64,000 bases of DNA from Streptomyces sp. KMM 9044 (GTDB taxonomy: Bacteria > Actinomycetota > Actinomycetes > Streptomycetales > Streptomycetaceae). The position numbers were made by a program, and so were the translations under genes. The DNA lies in NCBI RefSeq assembly GCF_024701375.2, contig NZ_CP113910.1, forward strand, positions 868,001 to 932,000. Reading direction: 5' to 3'. The notes under the pieces were generated by a model. That model ran no database searches. It had not been told where the DNA came from and saw only the letters and a program-made list of their open reading frames with translations. Shown piece after piece: positions 1 through 12,637 of this stretch (positions are counted from its first letter, which is position 1; each line of letters begins with the position of its first letter).

Positions 1-4112
<4,112 letters not shown>

Positions 4113-4135
4113 CGGAGCCGAGCGGGTCGGCTCCG
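4113..4135 (-). terminator. Hairpin terminator after the TetR gene
   Basis: A perfect 9-bp inverted repeat (CGGAGCCGA / TCGGCTCCG) with a 5-nt loop begins just beyond the TetR stop codon. As is common in Streptomyces there is no clear T-tract. Confidence 0.6.
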
Positions 4136-4795
4136 TCAGACAGGGCACGGAGCCAGGTCCTCCCACTGCGCAGGCGTCTCCGCCCGTGCTCGGGCGAGCA
4201 GAGCGGCCGGGTCGGGATCCGCCTGCAGGAACCGCAGTACCAGCATCCACCACTGGTCGAGCCGCTCCCTCCAGTTCCGCCCGCCCGGCATCTCGTCGGT
4301 CAGGGTGCAGAGCCCGAAGAACGCGCACACGAGCGTCACGGCCGCGGCCGACGGCTCGACCCCCTCCGCGAGTTCGCCTCTGGTGCGGGCCTGTGCGAGA
4401 AGCCGGGTGGCGGCCACCGACCAGGCGTCGAACGGCGTGGGTACGTCGGCCTCGATGGTGCGGCGTTCCGCCCACAGCCGTGCACCGGCACGCGCGACGA
4501 CGTCCTCGCTGAGGGACTGCGCGACCCGGAAACTGAGGCCGACCAGCTTCTCCAGCGGAGGGACGCCGGGCCTGGCGTATACGGCATCGAGCTGCGGCCA
4601 GGTGGCGAACTGCTCGCGGACCACGGCCAGTGCCAGCTTCTCCTTGCTGGAGTAATGGAAATAGATCGCCCCGCTGGTTCTTCCCGAGTGATCGCTTATG
4701 TCGTTGACACTCGTTCCCGCATATCCCCGCTCGACGAATAGACGTGCTGCCGACTCCAACAGCACTTTGCGGGTCGCACGCGCCCTGTCCTGCAC
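4136..4795 (-). CDS. TetR-family regulator, gamma-butyrolactone-receptor (ScbR/ArpA) type
   Basis: 219 aa from a GTG at 4795 preceded by GAAGGTGG; an upstream in-frame ATG at 4867 lacks a good ribosome site. Residues 2-59 form the TetR helix-turn-helix (ESAARLFVERGYAGTSV ... GAIYFHYSSKEKLALAVV). The text VVARAGARLWAERRTIEADV matches the start of the ligand domain of autoregulator receptors. Such proteins repress promoters until a small signal binds. No gamma-butyrolactone synthase is nearby, so the ligand is unknown. The nearest plausible targets are its own promoter and the adjacent beta-galactosidase gene. Confidence 0.85.
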   Translation of the reverse strand: MQDRARATRKVLLESAARLFVERGYAGTSVNDISDHSGRTSGAIYFHYSSKEKLALAVVREQFATWPQLDAVYARPGVPPLEKLVGLSFRVAQSLSEDVVARAGARLWAERRTIEADVPTPFDAWSVAATRLLAQARTRGELAEGVEPSAAAVTLVCAFFGLCTLTDEMPGGRNWRERLDQWWMLVLRFLQADPDPAALLARARAETPAQWEDLAPCPV

Positions 4796-5354
4796 TCCAG
4801 TTCCACCTTCGTTCAAACGCACCAACGCTACGACGGGAAAATTCGGGCACCCCTTATTGAGGCACATGCGCAGCGCGCGAAGATCTTATTATTCCTCGGC
4901 CATGCGTGGGAACGGACGGCAACGCACCCGGGGTTCGCTCCGTCGAACAGAATCGTTTCAGCCGAGCGCGGCAACCTCACCCCGACCGACGCCACGGTGC
5001 GCCGGAAACAGCTCTCACCAGGCATGTCGACCGCCCCCCAAGCGTTCCGACTTCTTTCTCCACCTCGAACGCGAGAGACCAACGGCCCCCGGCCGGGACA
5101 TTCTCATGCACTCGAATTGGTGATTGCGGAAATCACAGAAGCGAAATTAACGTAACGACCACGATGTTTTTGGGGCTCACCCGAGAACGATGACCCGCGT
5201 CCGTCGCAGCGCGCTCCATCACGCTCGCACGACCGCGGCAGCCGTACGGCATCCCCACCACCACTCCTGTCCGCGAGTGGATCAGTCGCATCCCGACACG
5301 CACCTGCGCCCCGGCATCGAACCGGTCGGCGCGGCCTTGGAGAACGGCAGTTGC
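4796..5354. other. Divergent intergenic region between tetR and the HAD gene
   Basis: About 560 bp with relatively A/T-rich stretches (4850-4900, 5100-5175) and no convincing gene. A short inverted repeat GTGATT-5-AATCAC sits at 5120-5136 and could be an operator. The region should hold promoters for tetR (leftward) and the HAD phosphatase (rightward). Confidence 0.45.
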
Positions 5355-6035
5355 ATGACAGTTCACCGCATCCTTTCCTGGTCCCCCGCCGCCATCGTCT
5401 TCGACTGCGACGGCACCCTGATGGACACGGAACAACACTGGCAGGAGGCCCGGAGCAGCACCTTCCGGGCGTTCAGCCTCAAACCGCCGGCCGGGTTCGC
5501 CGACCGGGCGAAGGGCATGCACTACACCGAGTGCGGCGCGCTCATGGCCGAGGAGGCCGGGAAACCGGACCTCGTGGAGGACCTGACCGGCACACTCCTC
5601 GACACCTTCACCACACTCGTCGACCAGGACCCTGTCACCATGCCGGGCGCCGCCGCCCTGGTCCGGCTGGCCGCCCGCCACCTCCCCCTCGCCGTGGCGA
5701 GCAACTGCCCCCGCGAAGTGGTCGAGTCGTGCCTGGACCGGGCCGGACTTCTCGACTGCTTCGGCCACGTCGTGGTCGCCGGCGAGAACGTACGGCCGAA
5801 GCCACAGCCCGACGTCTACCAGGTGGCCGCCCGTCTCTGCGGCGTGCCGCCCGAGGAGGCGCTGGCTGTGGAGGACTCGTTGACCGGCATGGAGTCCGCC
5901 CGCCGGGCGGGACTGCGCGTTCTCGGCATCGGGCCGTGCCCGCCGGGGCCCGAGGCGAAGAAGGCCGACCTGTGGGTCGCGAGCCTCGCCGACAGGGAAC
6001 TGCTGTCGTGGGCCCACAGCCGGATCGGCGTGTAG
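5355..6035 (+). CDS. HAD-superfamily phosphatase (beta-phosphoglucomutase/phosphatase-like)
   Basis: 226 aa. All four HAD motifs are visible: DCDGT (nucleophile D17, acid/base D19), the Ser of VASN, the Lys of RPKPQPD and the metal-binding acids of AVEDS. The length and cap position fit subfamily IA. An upstream in-frame extension to 5190 is possible but is Arg/His-rich and unlike the family, so I start at the ATG before the first beta-strand. It is convergent with dhaL/dhaK. Its substrate cannot be read from sequence; a sugar or triose phosphate linked to the kinase genes is only a guess. Confidence 0.82.
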   Translation: MTVHRILSWSPAAIVFDCDGTLMDTEQHWQEARSSTFRAFSLKPPAGFADRAKGMHYTECGALMAEEAGKPDLVEDLTGTLLDTFTTLVDQDPVTMPGAAALVRLAARHLPLAVASNCPREVVESCLDRAGLLDCFGHVVVAGENVRPKPQPDVYQVAARLCGVPPEEALAVEDSLTGMESARRAGLRVLGIGPCPPGPEAKKADLWVASLADRELLSWAHSRIGV

Positions 6036-6062
6036 AGGGCACCGGCCCGGGCGGGGGGACGT

Positions 6063-6740
6063 TCAGCCGGTGGAGAGATGAGGCGCCAGGGTGTGCACGG
6101 TCGCCGCGGCGGAGGCGAAGAACAGGGCGACGCCCACCGCTCCGGGGTCCGGGATGCCCGTCGCCCGGTCGCCCAGGTAGCTCGCCCGGCCCCTGCGCGC
6201 CGTCAGGAACGCGGTGTCCCGCACCCCCTGCCATGCGCCGTCCGCTGCCGCGGCCAGAGCCGCCGCGGGCGGAGTGCCCTCCGCCGCCCGCAACGCGGCG
6301 GCGGCCGGGGTCAGCGCATCGACCAGTGTCTTGTCCCCGGGCACGGCATCTCCCACACGGCGGATGGCGGCCAGGCCCTGGGCTGTGCCCTCGGCGAGCG
6401 CACCCGTGGTCAACCCGCCGCCGGGATCGGCGGCGGAATCGGCGGCGGCCCTGCTCAACGCCTGGAACAACAGACCGAACAGAGGGCCGCTGGTACCACC
6501 GATCTCGTCGAGGAAGGCGGTGGCCACGGCTCCCAGCTCCTTCGCGGAGTCGGCCGGACCTCCCGTCCGGTCGAGCAGCAGCCCGGCGGCCCGGACCCCC
6601 GCGGCGAGGTTGGTCCCGAAGTCGCCGTCCCCCACCTTCTGGTCCAGCTCGGTCAGCTCGGCCTCGGTGGCGTACACCGATTCGGCGAAGCGGTGCATCC
6701 AGTCACTGGTCTGCGTGGTGTCGAAAGCGGCGGTCGTCAT
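6063..6740 (-). CDS. dhaL: Dihydroxyacetone kinase subunit DhaL
   Basis: 225 aa. DhaL binds the nucleotide in two-component dihydroxyacetone kinases. The Mg/ADP-binding aspartates are present as D33, D38 and D40 (LDQKVGDGDFGTN), and the later helix-bundle motifs GGTSGPLFG and PGDKT are typical. A strong GGAGGA site precedes the ATG. It lies 62 bp downstream of dhaK in the same operon. A DhaM phosphotransfer subunit is not in the window, so the phosphate donor (PTS or ATP) cannot be decided here. Confidence 0.92.
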   Translation of the reverse strand: MTTAAFDTTQTSDWMHRFAESVYATEAELTELDQKVGDGDFGTNLAAGVRAAGLLLDRTGGPADSAKELGAVATAFLDEIGGTSGPLFGLLFQALSRAAADSAADPGGGLTTGALAEGTAQGLAAIRRVGDAVPGDKTLVDALTPAAAALRAAEGTPPAAALAAAADGAWQGVRDTAFLTARRGRASYLGDRATGIPDPGAVGVALFFASAAATVHTLAPHLSTG

Positions 6741-6802
6741 GATGCCGTCCTCCTGCTCCTGTCACGGGCCGCCGGGAGCCGGACCCTTCGGCCACCGGTC
6801 AC

Positions 6803-7801
6803 TCACCATCGCCACGCCGGGGTGTGGACCGGCGCATCGTAGAAGTCCAGCACCGTGCGGTCGGCGACCATGAGGGTCAGGGAGAAGCCCCGCATGTCGA
6901 GTGCCGTGACGTAGTCGCCGACGAGGTGCCGGGCGAGCCGGACCCGCCGGGCGTCCAGGACGCGGCCCAGCTCACCGAAGATCCCGTACAGCTCGAGCGA
7001 CGTGACCGAGCCCAGGCCGTTGACCAGGGCGACGACCGGATCGTCGGGTCCGGGGCGCAGTGTGTCCAGCAGCACCCCCGCCATGTCCTCCACCAGCACG
7101 CCGACCTGTTTCTGGCTCCGGGTGCGGTCGGCGCGTTCGCCGTGGATACCGACGCCGTACTCCAGTTCGCCGGGCGGCAGCGCGAAGGCCGGCTCACCGG
7201 TGACCGGTGCGTGGTGAGCGGCGGAGGCGACGGCAAGCGTCCGGCATCGGCCTGCCACGGAGGTGCCGAGTTCCACCAGCGCGTCGAGCCCCATTCCGGT
7301 GTCCGCGGCGCCGCCCAGGACCTTCTCCACCAGAACCGTGGCGCCCGTGCCGCGGCGCCCGGCGGCGATGTCCTCGGAGTCGGAGGCGAGGTCGTCGTCG
7401 ACGAGGACCCTCCCGCAGGCGATCCCCGCGTCGGCGAGCCGCTCGGCCGCGATACCGAAGTTGATCCGGTCGCCCGTGTAGTTCTTCACGAGGTGCAGCA
7501 CGCCGTCCGGACCCGCCACCGCGCGGGAGGCCCGGAAGATCTGTCGGTTGTGCGGAGAGGCGAAGACCCTCCCGGGGCAGGCGGCATCGAGCATGCCCGC
7601 ACCGACGTATCCGGCGTGCAGGGGTTCGTGTCCCGAACCTCCACCCGAGAGGAGCCCCACAGTCCGTGTCGGCGCGGGGTGCCGGGCGGTGACGTATCCG
7701 TCCGCGGGGTCGTGGTCCACGAGGTCCTGGTGAGCGCGGGCGAATCCGGCCAGCGCATCGGGGACGAGTTCACCGGTGCCGTTCTCGAAGTACCTGGTCA
7801 T
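6803..7801 (-). CDS. dhaK: Dihydroxyacetone kinase subunit DhaK
   Basis: 332 aa from the ATG at 7801, which has GGAAGGGG 8 nt upstream (a GTG three codons earlier is less well placed). It binds dihydroxyacetone covalently through a histidine. The substrate-loop motif GGGSGHEP (H58) and the hemiaminal-forming histidine of GVGIHGER (H220) are both present. With DhaL it makes dihydroxyacetone phosphate from glycerol- or formaldehyde-derived dihydroxyacetone. The start codon overlaps a stop of the damaged macro-domain reading frame (ATGA). Confidence 0.92.
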   Translation of the reverse strand: MTRYFENGTGELVPDALAGFARAHQDLVDHDPADGYVTARHPAPTRTVGLLSGGGSGHEPLHAGYVGAGMLDAACPGRVFASPHNRQIFRASRAVAGPDGVLHLVKNYTGDRINFGIAAERLADAGIACGRVLVDDDLASDSEDIAAGRRGTGATVLVEKVLGGAADTGMGLDALVELGTSVAGRCRTLAVASAAHHAPVTGEPAFALPPGELEYGVGIHGERADRTRSQKQVGVLVEDMAGVLLDTLRPGPDDPVVALVNGLGSVTSLELYGIFGELGRVLDARRVRLARHLVGDYVTALDMRGFSLTLMVADRTVLDFYDAPVHTPAWRW

Positions 7802-8557
7802 GTGCGGCACCCCTTCCGTCCCCGACGGCGGGGCCGGACGAGCCGGCCTCCGGACGAGACCTCCATGGTGTGGGTGACCGGACGTTTACGGCAACTCGCG
7901 CAGCGTACCGACCGGGAAAGCGGGCCCTGCGGCTCGGCCGATCGGGTCATGGAGGCCGCGCGTCGACCGGTTCTCCCACTCTCCCGGGCAGGGCGTCCCG
8001 GCGGGGGCGAAAGCGTTGCCGGCGTCCGGTGGTCCGCCGGTGGGGGTCGGCCGAGCCGCGCGTCGAACGCCTCGTGGGCCCGGGCGTCGAAGAGAACGAA
8101 CCTGACCTCCTCGACAGCCGTGTCGGCCCGCCGGACGGCCTCCACCACGACACGTGCGGCGCGTCCTCCAGCGGCCACCCGTACACACCGGTGGAAACGG
8201 CCGGGAAGGCCACGGTCCGTGCTCCGAGCGTGTCGGCGACGCGCAGCGCCTCACGGTGGCAGGACGCCAGCAGGTGCGGGCGGCCTCGGTCGCGCTGAAG
8301 ACGGGGCCGACGGTGTGGATCACCCAGCGGGCGTCCAGCCGGCCCGCGGTGGTGGCGACGGCCTGGCCGGTGGCGAGGCCCCTGCCGTACGGGGAGGCGC
8401 GCAGGCGGCGGCACTCCTGAAGGACCTCCGGACCGCCACGGCGGTGGATCGCGCCGTCCACGCCGCCTCCGCCGAGCAGCGAGGAGTTGGCCGCGTTGAC
8501 GATGGCGCCGGCGCGTTCACGGGTGATGTCGCCCTGGGCGAGGGTGATGGTGGTCAT
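7798..8557 (-). pseudogene. Macro-domain (ADP-ribose-binding) protein, two frame breaks
   Basis: The ATG at 8557 overlaps the upstream FAD-oxidoreductase stop (ATGA). The first frame carries [30 protein letters not shown] and [14 protein letters not shown], which are hallmark macro-domain motifs. Homology then shifts frame near 8280-8287 ([14 protein letters not shown] ... [18 protein letters not shown]) and again near 8157-8163 ([17 protein letters not shown] ... FDARAHEAF). Each shift needs one extra G or C to restore reading. Macro domains of this length (about 170 aa) bind or hydrolyse ADP-ribose derivatives such as O-acetyl-ADP-ribose. After about 8045 the last frame runs on to 7798 without family similarity. 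It may be a functional gene with sequence errors. Confidence 0.75.
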
Positions 8558-9963
8558 GGCTGCCGCAGCCTCCTCCAGACGGCCTTCGCCGCGTTGTGCC
8601 CGGACATGCCGTGGACACCGGGGCCGGGCGGGGTGGCCGACGAGCAGATGAACACGGCCGGGTGCGGGGTGGCGTACGGGAACAGGGACGGGCGGGGCCG
8701 CAGCAGGAGCTGGAGTCCGGAGGCAGCACCGGAACCGATGTCGCCGCCGACGTAGTTGGCGTTGCGGGCGGCGATTTCGGGCGGGCCGGCGGTGGCGCGG
8801 GCCAGGACACGGTCGCGGAACCCGGGGGCGAAGCGCTCCAGTTGGCGTTCCACGGCGTCGGTCAGGTCGCCGGTCCAGCCGCTCGGGACGTGCCCGTAGG
8901 CCCAGAAGACCTGCTTGCCGGCCGGGGCACGGGTGGGGTCGGCGACGCCGGGCTGCACGGTGATGAGGAACGGCGGATCGGGGGCGCGGCCCTCCCGGGA
9001 GGCGGCACGCAGGGCGGCGCCGATCTCGGCGCTGTCCGCGCCGATCTGCACGGTGGAGGCCCTGCGGGCCTCGGGCGCGGTCCACGGCACCGGGCCGTCC
9101 AGCGCGTAGTCGATCTTGAAGACGCCGGGGCCGTAGCGGTAGTTCGCGTAGTGGTTGCCGAGGCCGGCGATGCGGGCGAGGGCGGTGGGCGAGGTGTCGA
9201 AGACGTACGCGCGGGCCGGCGGCAGGTCGTCGAGGCGCTTGACGTCGTAGTCGGTGTGGACGGCGCCCCCGAGGTCCGACAGGTAGGCGGCGAGTGCGTC
9301 CGAGATGGCCTGGGAGCCGCCGCGGGCGACGGGCCAGCCGCGGGCGTGCGCGGCGAGGGCGAAGACCAGGCCCACGGCGCCGGTGGCGAAGCCGCCGAGG
9401 GGCGCCATCACATGGGCGACGAGCCCGGCGAACAGGGCCCTGGCCCGCTCGTCGCGGAAGCGGCGCGTCAACCAGGTGGAGGGCTGCAGTCCGACGAGGC
9501 CGAAGCGGGCCAGGCCGACCGGGTCACGGGGCAGCGCGGTGAGCGGCAGGGACATGAAGTCGCGTGCCAGGGTGTCCCACCGGGGCAGGAAGGGCTGGAC
9601 CAGGCGGCGGTACGCCCCGGCGTCGCGCGGGCCGAAACTGGCGGCCGTCTCGCCGACCGACCGGGACAGCACGGCCGCCGTGCCGTCGGGGAAGGGGTGC
9701 GCCATGGGCAGGTCCGCGTGCAGCCACTCGAGGCCGTAGCGCTCCAGCGGGAGGGCACGGAACGCGGGCGAGTTGATGCCCAGCGGGTGGGCCGCGGAGC
9801 ACGGGTCGTGCCGGAAGCCGGGCAGGGTCAGTTCCTCGGTGCGGGCGCCGCCCCCGACGGTGCCCCTCGCCTCGAACAGGGCGACGGAGAAACCGCGCCG
9901 GGCCAGCTCCACGGCAGCGGTCAGTCCGTTCGGCCCCGCGCCCACCACGACCACATCGAGCAT
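8554..9963 (-). CDS. FAD-dependent oxidoreductase, phytoene-desaturase-like (CrtI/NAD(P)-FAD family)
   Basis: 469 aa from the ATG at 9963, directly before the Rossmann dinucleotide motif [14 protein letters not shown]; an upstream ATG at 10071 only adds a low-complexity stretch. The C-terminal motif [13 protein letters not shown] is the second flavin signature of carotenoid-desaturase-like enzymes. No carotenoid genes are nearby, so it is better treated as a generic flavin oxidoreductase of this family. Its stop overlaps the macro-domain start. Confidence 0.85.
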   Translation of the reverse strand: MLDVVVVGAGPNGLTAAVELARRGFSVALFEARGTVGGGARTEELTLPGFRHDPCSAAHPLGINSPAFRALPLERYGLEWLHADLPMAHPFPDGTAAVLSRSVGETAASFGPRDAGAYRRLVQPFLPRWDTLARDFMSLPLTALPRDPVGLARFGLVGLQPSTWLTRRFRDERARALFAGLVAHVMAPLGGFATGAVGLVFALAAHARGWPVARGGSQAISDALAAYLSDLGGAVHTDYDVKRLDDLPPARAYVFDTSPTALARIAGLGNHYANYRYGPGVFKIDYALDGPVPWTAPEARRASTVQIGADSAEIGAALRAASREGRAPDPPFLITVQPGVADPTRAPAGKQVFWAYGHVPSGWTGDLTDAVERQLERFAPGFRDRVLARATAGPPEIAARNANYVGGDIGSGAASGLQLLLRPRPSLFPYATPHPAVFICSSATPPGPGVHGMSGHNAAKAVWRRLRQP

Positions 9964-10144
9964 CGACACCACCTTCGGAACTCCTTCGTCGGCCGACGGC
10001 AACCGGAGGCGACCAGAACGATCGGGAGCCACCGGAAGACTCGGGACCAGGATATGCCGGGGCACCGGCACTCCCCCGGCCCCGTCCTCGGGCAGCGTCC
10101 GCCCGGCGACACCGCGCCCGGTGCCGACGCGGCGGCCCCGGAGG

Positions 10145-10999
10145 TCAGGCTCCGGCCGACAGCAGTTCCGCCACCCGGCGGGCCGTGGCCTCGTCGCGGG
10201 CCGCGGTGAAGGGGAGGTCGTTGCCGCCGGTGATGCGGAAGGGCTCGCCGGCGCGGGTCAGGTGGGCGCCGCCCGCCTCCTCGACGAGGAGCAGGCCCGC
10301 CGCGTGGTCCCAGGCAGCTTCCCAGGTGAAGGCGGTGGCGTCGGATTCGCCACGGGCGACGGCCAGGTACTCCAGTCCGGCCGAACCGCAGGCGCGCGGG
10401 GCCACGCCGTCGGTCCCGAGGGCGATCAGGGAGCGCTTCTGGTCGTCCGTCGTGAAGTCCGGGTGGGACGTGGCCACGCGCAGATCGCGGCCGGTCTCCG
10501 GGGAGCCCGCGTGCAGCCGCGCGCCGTCGAGAAAGGCGCCCTGCCCCCGTACGGCCGTGGCGAGCTGGTCGCGGGCCGGGGCGAACGTCCAGGAGGCGTG
10601 GACGACTCCGTCCAGCGCGAGGGCGACCAGGGTGCAGAATCCGGCGTCGCCGTGCACGAACTGCCGGGTGCCGTCGACCGGGTCGACGATCCACACCGGC
10701 GCCTCGCCGCGTATCCCCCCGTACGACGCCGGGTTGGCGTGCACCGCCTCCTCGCCCACCACGACCGAGCCGGGCAGCAGGGCGGGCAGCACCTCGGTGA
10801 GGTACAGCTCGGCCTGCCGGTCGGCGTCGGTCACCAGGTCGTGCGGGCCGGACTTGCGGTCGACCTCGTGGTCGGCGAGCCGGCGCCAGCGCGGCATGAT
10901 TTCCTGGGCGGCGGCCTTGCGGACGGCTTCTTCCACGTCGACGGCCCGCCCGGCGAGAAACTCTTCGATGGTTTCGTTGTGCTCGATCATGCCCTCCAT
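10145..10999 (-). CDS. Inositol-monophosphatase-family phosphatase
   Basis: 284 aa. The Mg-binding motifs of the family are present: GEE (E83/E84), DPVDGT at 106-111 and WDHAAG around D231. These enzymes remove phosphate from inositol-1-phosphate, histidinol phosphate or PAP-type substrates, and sequence alone does not say which. It stands alone with about 180 bp before the FAD-oxidoreductase gene. A start at 10990 is also possible. Confidence 0.87.
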   Translation of the reverse strand: MEGMIEHNETIEEFLAGRAVDVEEAVRKAAAQEIMPRWRRLADHEVDRKSGPHDLVTDADRQAELYLTEVLPALLPGSVVVGEEAVHANPASYGGIRGEAPVWIVDPVDGTRQFVHGDAGFCTLVALALDGVVHASWTFAPARDQLATAVRGQGAFLDGARLHAGSPETGRDLRVATSHPDFTTDDQKRSLIALGTDGVAPRACGSAGLEYLAVARGESDATAFTWEAAWDHAAGLLLVEEAGGAHLTRAGEPFRITGGNDLPFTAARDEATARRVAELLSAGA

Positions 11000-11081
11000 G
11001 AGACCACGCGCCGCTGACAGACCCCGCCCGCCCGGTGTACTCCCGGCGGCATCCGCATGAACAAGGAACTCCGGGACGAGG

Positions 11082-12109
11082 TCAGCGGCCCACCGCGTAG
11101 CCCTGCATGCCGCGCGGGTTCGCCGCCGCCGAGAGCACGCCCGTGGCCGGGTCCCGCGCGACCGCGCACAGCCTGCCCTCCGACCATGCCTCGCCGACCG
11201 TCACCGCGTGTCCCCGGCGCCGCAGCTCCCGCACCACCGCCGGGTCCGCGCGGGACTCCACGGTGACGCTGCCGGGGCGCATGCCGCGCGGGTGGAAGGA
11301 GCCGGGAAAGCTGTCGTTGTGCCAGTTCGGGGCGTCGATGGCGCCCTGGAGGTCGAGCCCCCCGCACACCGGGCCGCGCAGCGCGACGGCGAGGAAGAAG
11401 TGCAGCTGCCACTGGTCCTGCTGGTCCCCGCCCGGCGTACCGAACGCCATCACCGGCACCCCGTCGCGCAGGGCGACGGACGGGGTGAGGGTGGTCCGGG
11501 GCCGGCGTCCCGGTGCGGCGCTCGCCGCTGGTGTCCAGGGTGGGCCGCCCGGCCTGCCGGACCAGCGCCTCGGCGATGAAACCGGTGCGCCACACCTCCC
11601 GCGCGGCGTCGATCCGCGCCTCCCTGCCGCCCGCGCCGGCGACCTCGTCCAGCAGCCGCCGCCAGGTGGCGGCGAGGGCGGGGTTGCGCAGCAGTTCGCC
11701 CGGGCGGGGCGCGTGGCCGCCGGGCAGGTACACCTGCGCCGACGAGGTCCACTCCGTCTCGAACAGTTCCCGTACGGTCTCGACGGCCTGGCCGACGTTC
11801 TCCACGGGCGCGTGCCCGTGTTCGGCGTATCCGATGGCGTACCGGAGGACGTCGGCCAGGGACCGGGTGCCGTGGTCGCGCAGCAGGAGCATCCAGGCGT
11901 CGAAGGCGCCGGGCACGGCGGCGGCGAGCGGTCCGGTGCCCGGGACGAGGTCCAGGCCGAGCGCCCGGTAGTGGGCGGCGCTCGCCCCGGCCGGTGCGAC
12001 ACCCTGCCCGCACAGCACCCGCACCTCGCCGCCCGCGGGCGCCAGCAGGATGGGCACCTCGCCCGCGGGTCCGTTGAGGTGCGGCTCGACGACGTGCAGC
12101 ACGAAGGCG
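11082..12109 (-). pseudogene. Gamma-glutamyltransferase (GGT-like) remnant, 5'-truncated and internally deleted
   Basis: The upper part (12108 to about 11520) encodes the large-subunit pattern VEPHLNGPAGEVP, GLDLVPGTG, PGAFDAWMLLLRDHG and TLDTSGER. At about 11505-11522 it jumps straight into the end of the small subunit (RPRTTLTPSVALRDG, FGTPGGDQQDQWQ, NPRGMQGYAVGR) in another frame. The central part, including the autoprocessing threonine, is missing, so it cannot be active. The family is of the intracellular YwrD-like kind and differs from the full exported GGT at 37-38.9 kb. Confidence 0.8.
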
Positions 12110-12263
12110 CCGTGGAACAGCGTCGGACCGAGCAGGACGCCGGCGAGGATCTCGCCGACGACGGCCGGCTGCCGCACCGCCGTGCGAGGCGCCCGAGCAC
12201 ATGCGCGAGCGCGAGGATCAACGCCAGACCGACCATGATCATGGCTATTTGATGGGTCGTCAT
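12110..12263 (-). pseudogene. Head of a cation/proton antiporter gene fused to the GGT remnant
   Basis: From the ATG at 12263 (AAGGA six nt upstream) it reads MTTHQIAMIMVGLALILALA and HVLGRLARR. After a one-base frame break near 12174-12180 it continues RQPAVVGEILAGVLLGPTL. This is the first transmembrane hairpin of CPA2-type Na+/H+ antiporters. Homology stops after about 50 codons at LFHGAF (about 12110), where GGT sequence begins. It is clearly a deletion junction and not a natural fusion. Confidence 0.75.
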
Positions 12264-12360
12264 GAACATTCCTTCTGTACGGGTCGACGGGCACGCGGCG
12301 ATGCGCCGTACCCGGTAGGGGACAGCGGAGGGGCCGGGGCGCCGGGGGTGTCGAATGTGT

Positions 12361-12390
12361 TAGACACAGCGATCCGGGCGTTGCTATGTT
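12361..12390 (+). promoter_or_regulatory. Predicted promoter of the cml exporter leader
   Basis: TAGACA and TATGTT are separated by 18 nt. The expected start of transcription lies at or one base before the ATG at 12398, so the leader peptide would be translated from a leaderless mRNA. This is a pattern-based prediction. Confidence 0.5.
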
Positions 12391-12397
12391 GAGAGGC

Positions 12398-12457
12398 ATG
12401 TCGAGTCCTGAGGCGGAAAAAAGCGGGCCACCGGTGATCCGGTGGCTGATCGCGTAA
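12398..12457 (+). CDS. 19-aa leader peptide of the cml attenuator
   Basis: A short in-frame peptide, MSSPEAEKSGPPVIRWLIA, sits between the predicted promoter and the exporter gene. It has no Shine-Dalgarno at normal spacing, consistent with leaderless translation; an in-frame ATG four codons earlier exists. A 7-bp hairpin (CCACCGG/CCGGTGG, 12428-12445) lies inside its codons. Leader peptides in front of chloramphenicol exporter genes let a stalled ribosome change downstream RNA folding, so it probably senses ribosome-blocking drugs. Existence and role are inferred. Confidence 0.55.
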   Translation: MSSPEAEKSGPPVIRWLIA

Positions 12458-12637
12458 GCCTCTGACGACCCTGCTTTCTCCGGCCCCGCCGCCGAGCAGT
12501 GCGTCGCGCATCCGCCACGGATCAACCGCATCGCGGGATCACGCCCGGAGCTCTCTCCGGGACGTCTCCCACGCGACGCATGACCTTCTGTCCATGCGTC
12601 GCGTCTCCCCTTTCTGCGATGTAGTTGGAGCTTCTTT
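12458..12637 (+). promoter_or_regulatory. Attenuator region between leader peptide and exporter
   Basis: This 180-nt untranslated stretch has several hairpins: CCCGGAG-4-CTCCGGG at 12544-12561, and a 12-bp perfect stem at 12571-12604 followed by a pyrimidine-rich run. GGATCAC at 12535-12541 can pair with GTGATCC inside the leader peptide codons (12434-12440), giving an alternative fold. The GGAG ribosome site of the exporter is at 12626-12629. The arrangement fits ribosome-mediated attenuation. Confidence 0.6.
12571..12604 (+). terminator. Terminator-like hairpin of the attenuator
   Basis: ACGCGACGCATG and CATGCGTCGCGT form a perfect 12-bp stem with a 10-nt loop, followed by CTCCCCTTTCTG. 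It lies 34 nt before the exporter start codon, so it can only be a regulated stop signal or a translation-blocking structure. Confidence 0.7.

Noticed and set aside
8554-9963. Carotenoid biosynthesis call for the CrtI-like gene
   Set aside because: No phytoene synthase, cyclase or geranylgeranyl synthase gene nearby; only the flavoenzyme family is supported.
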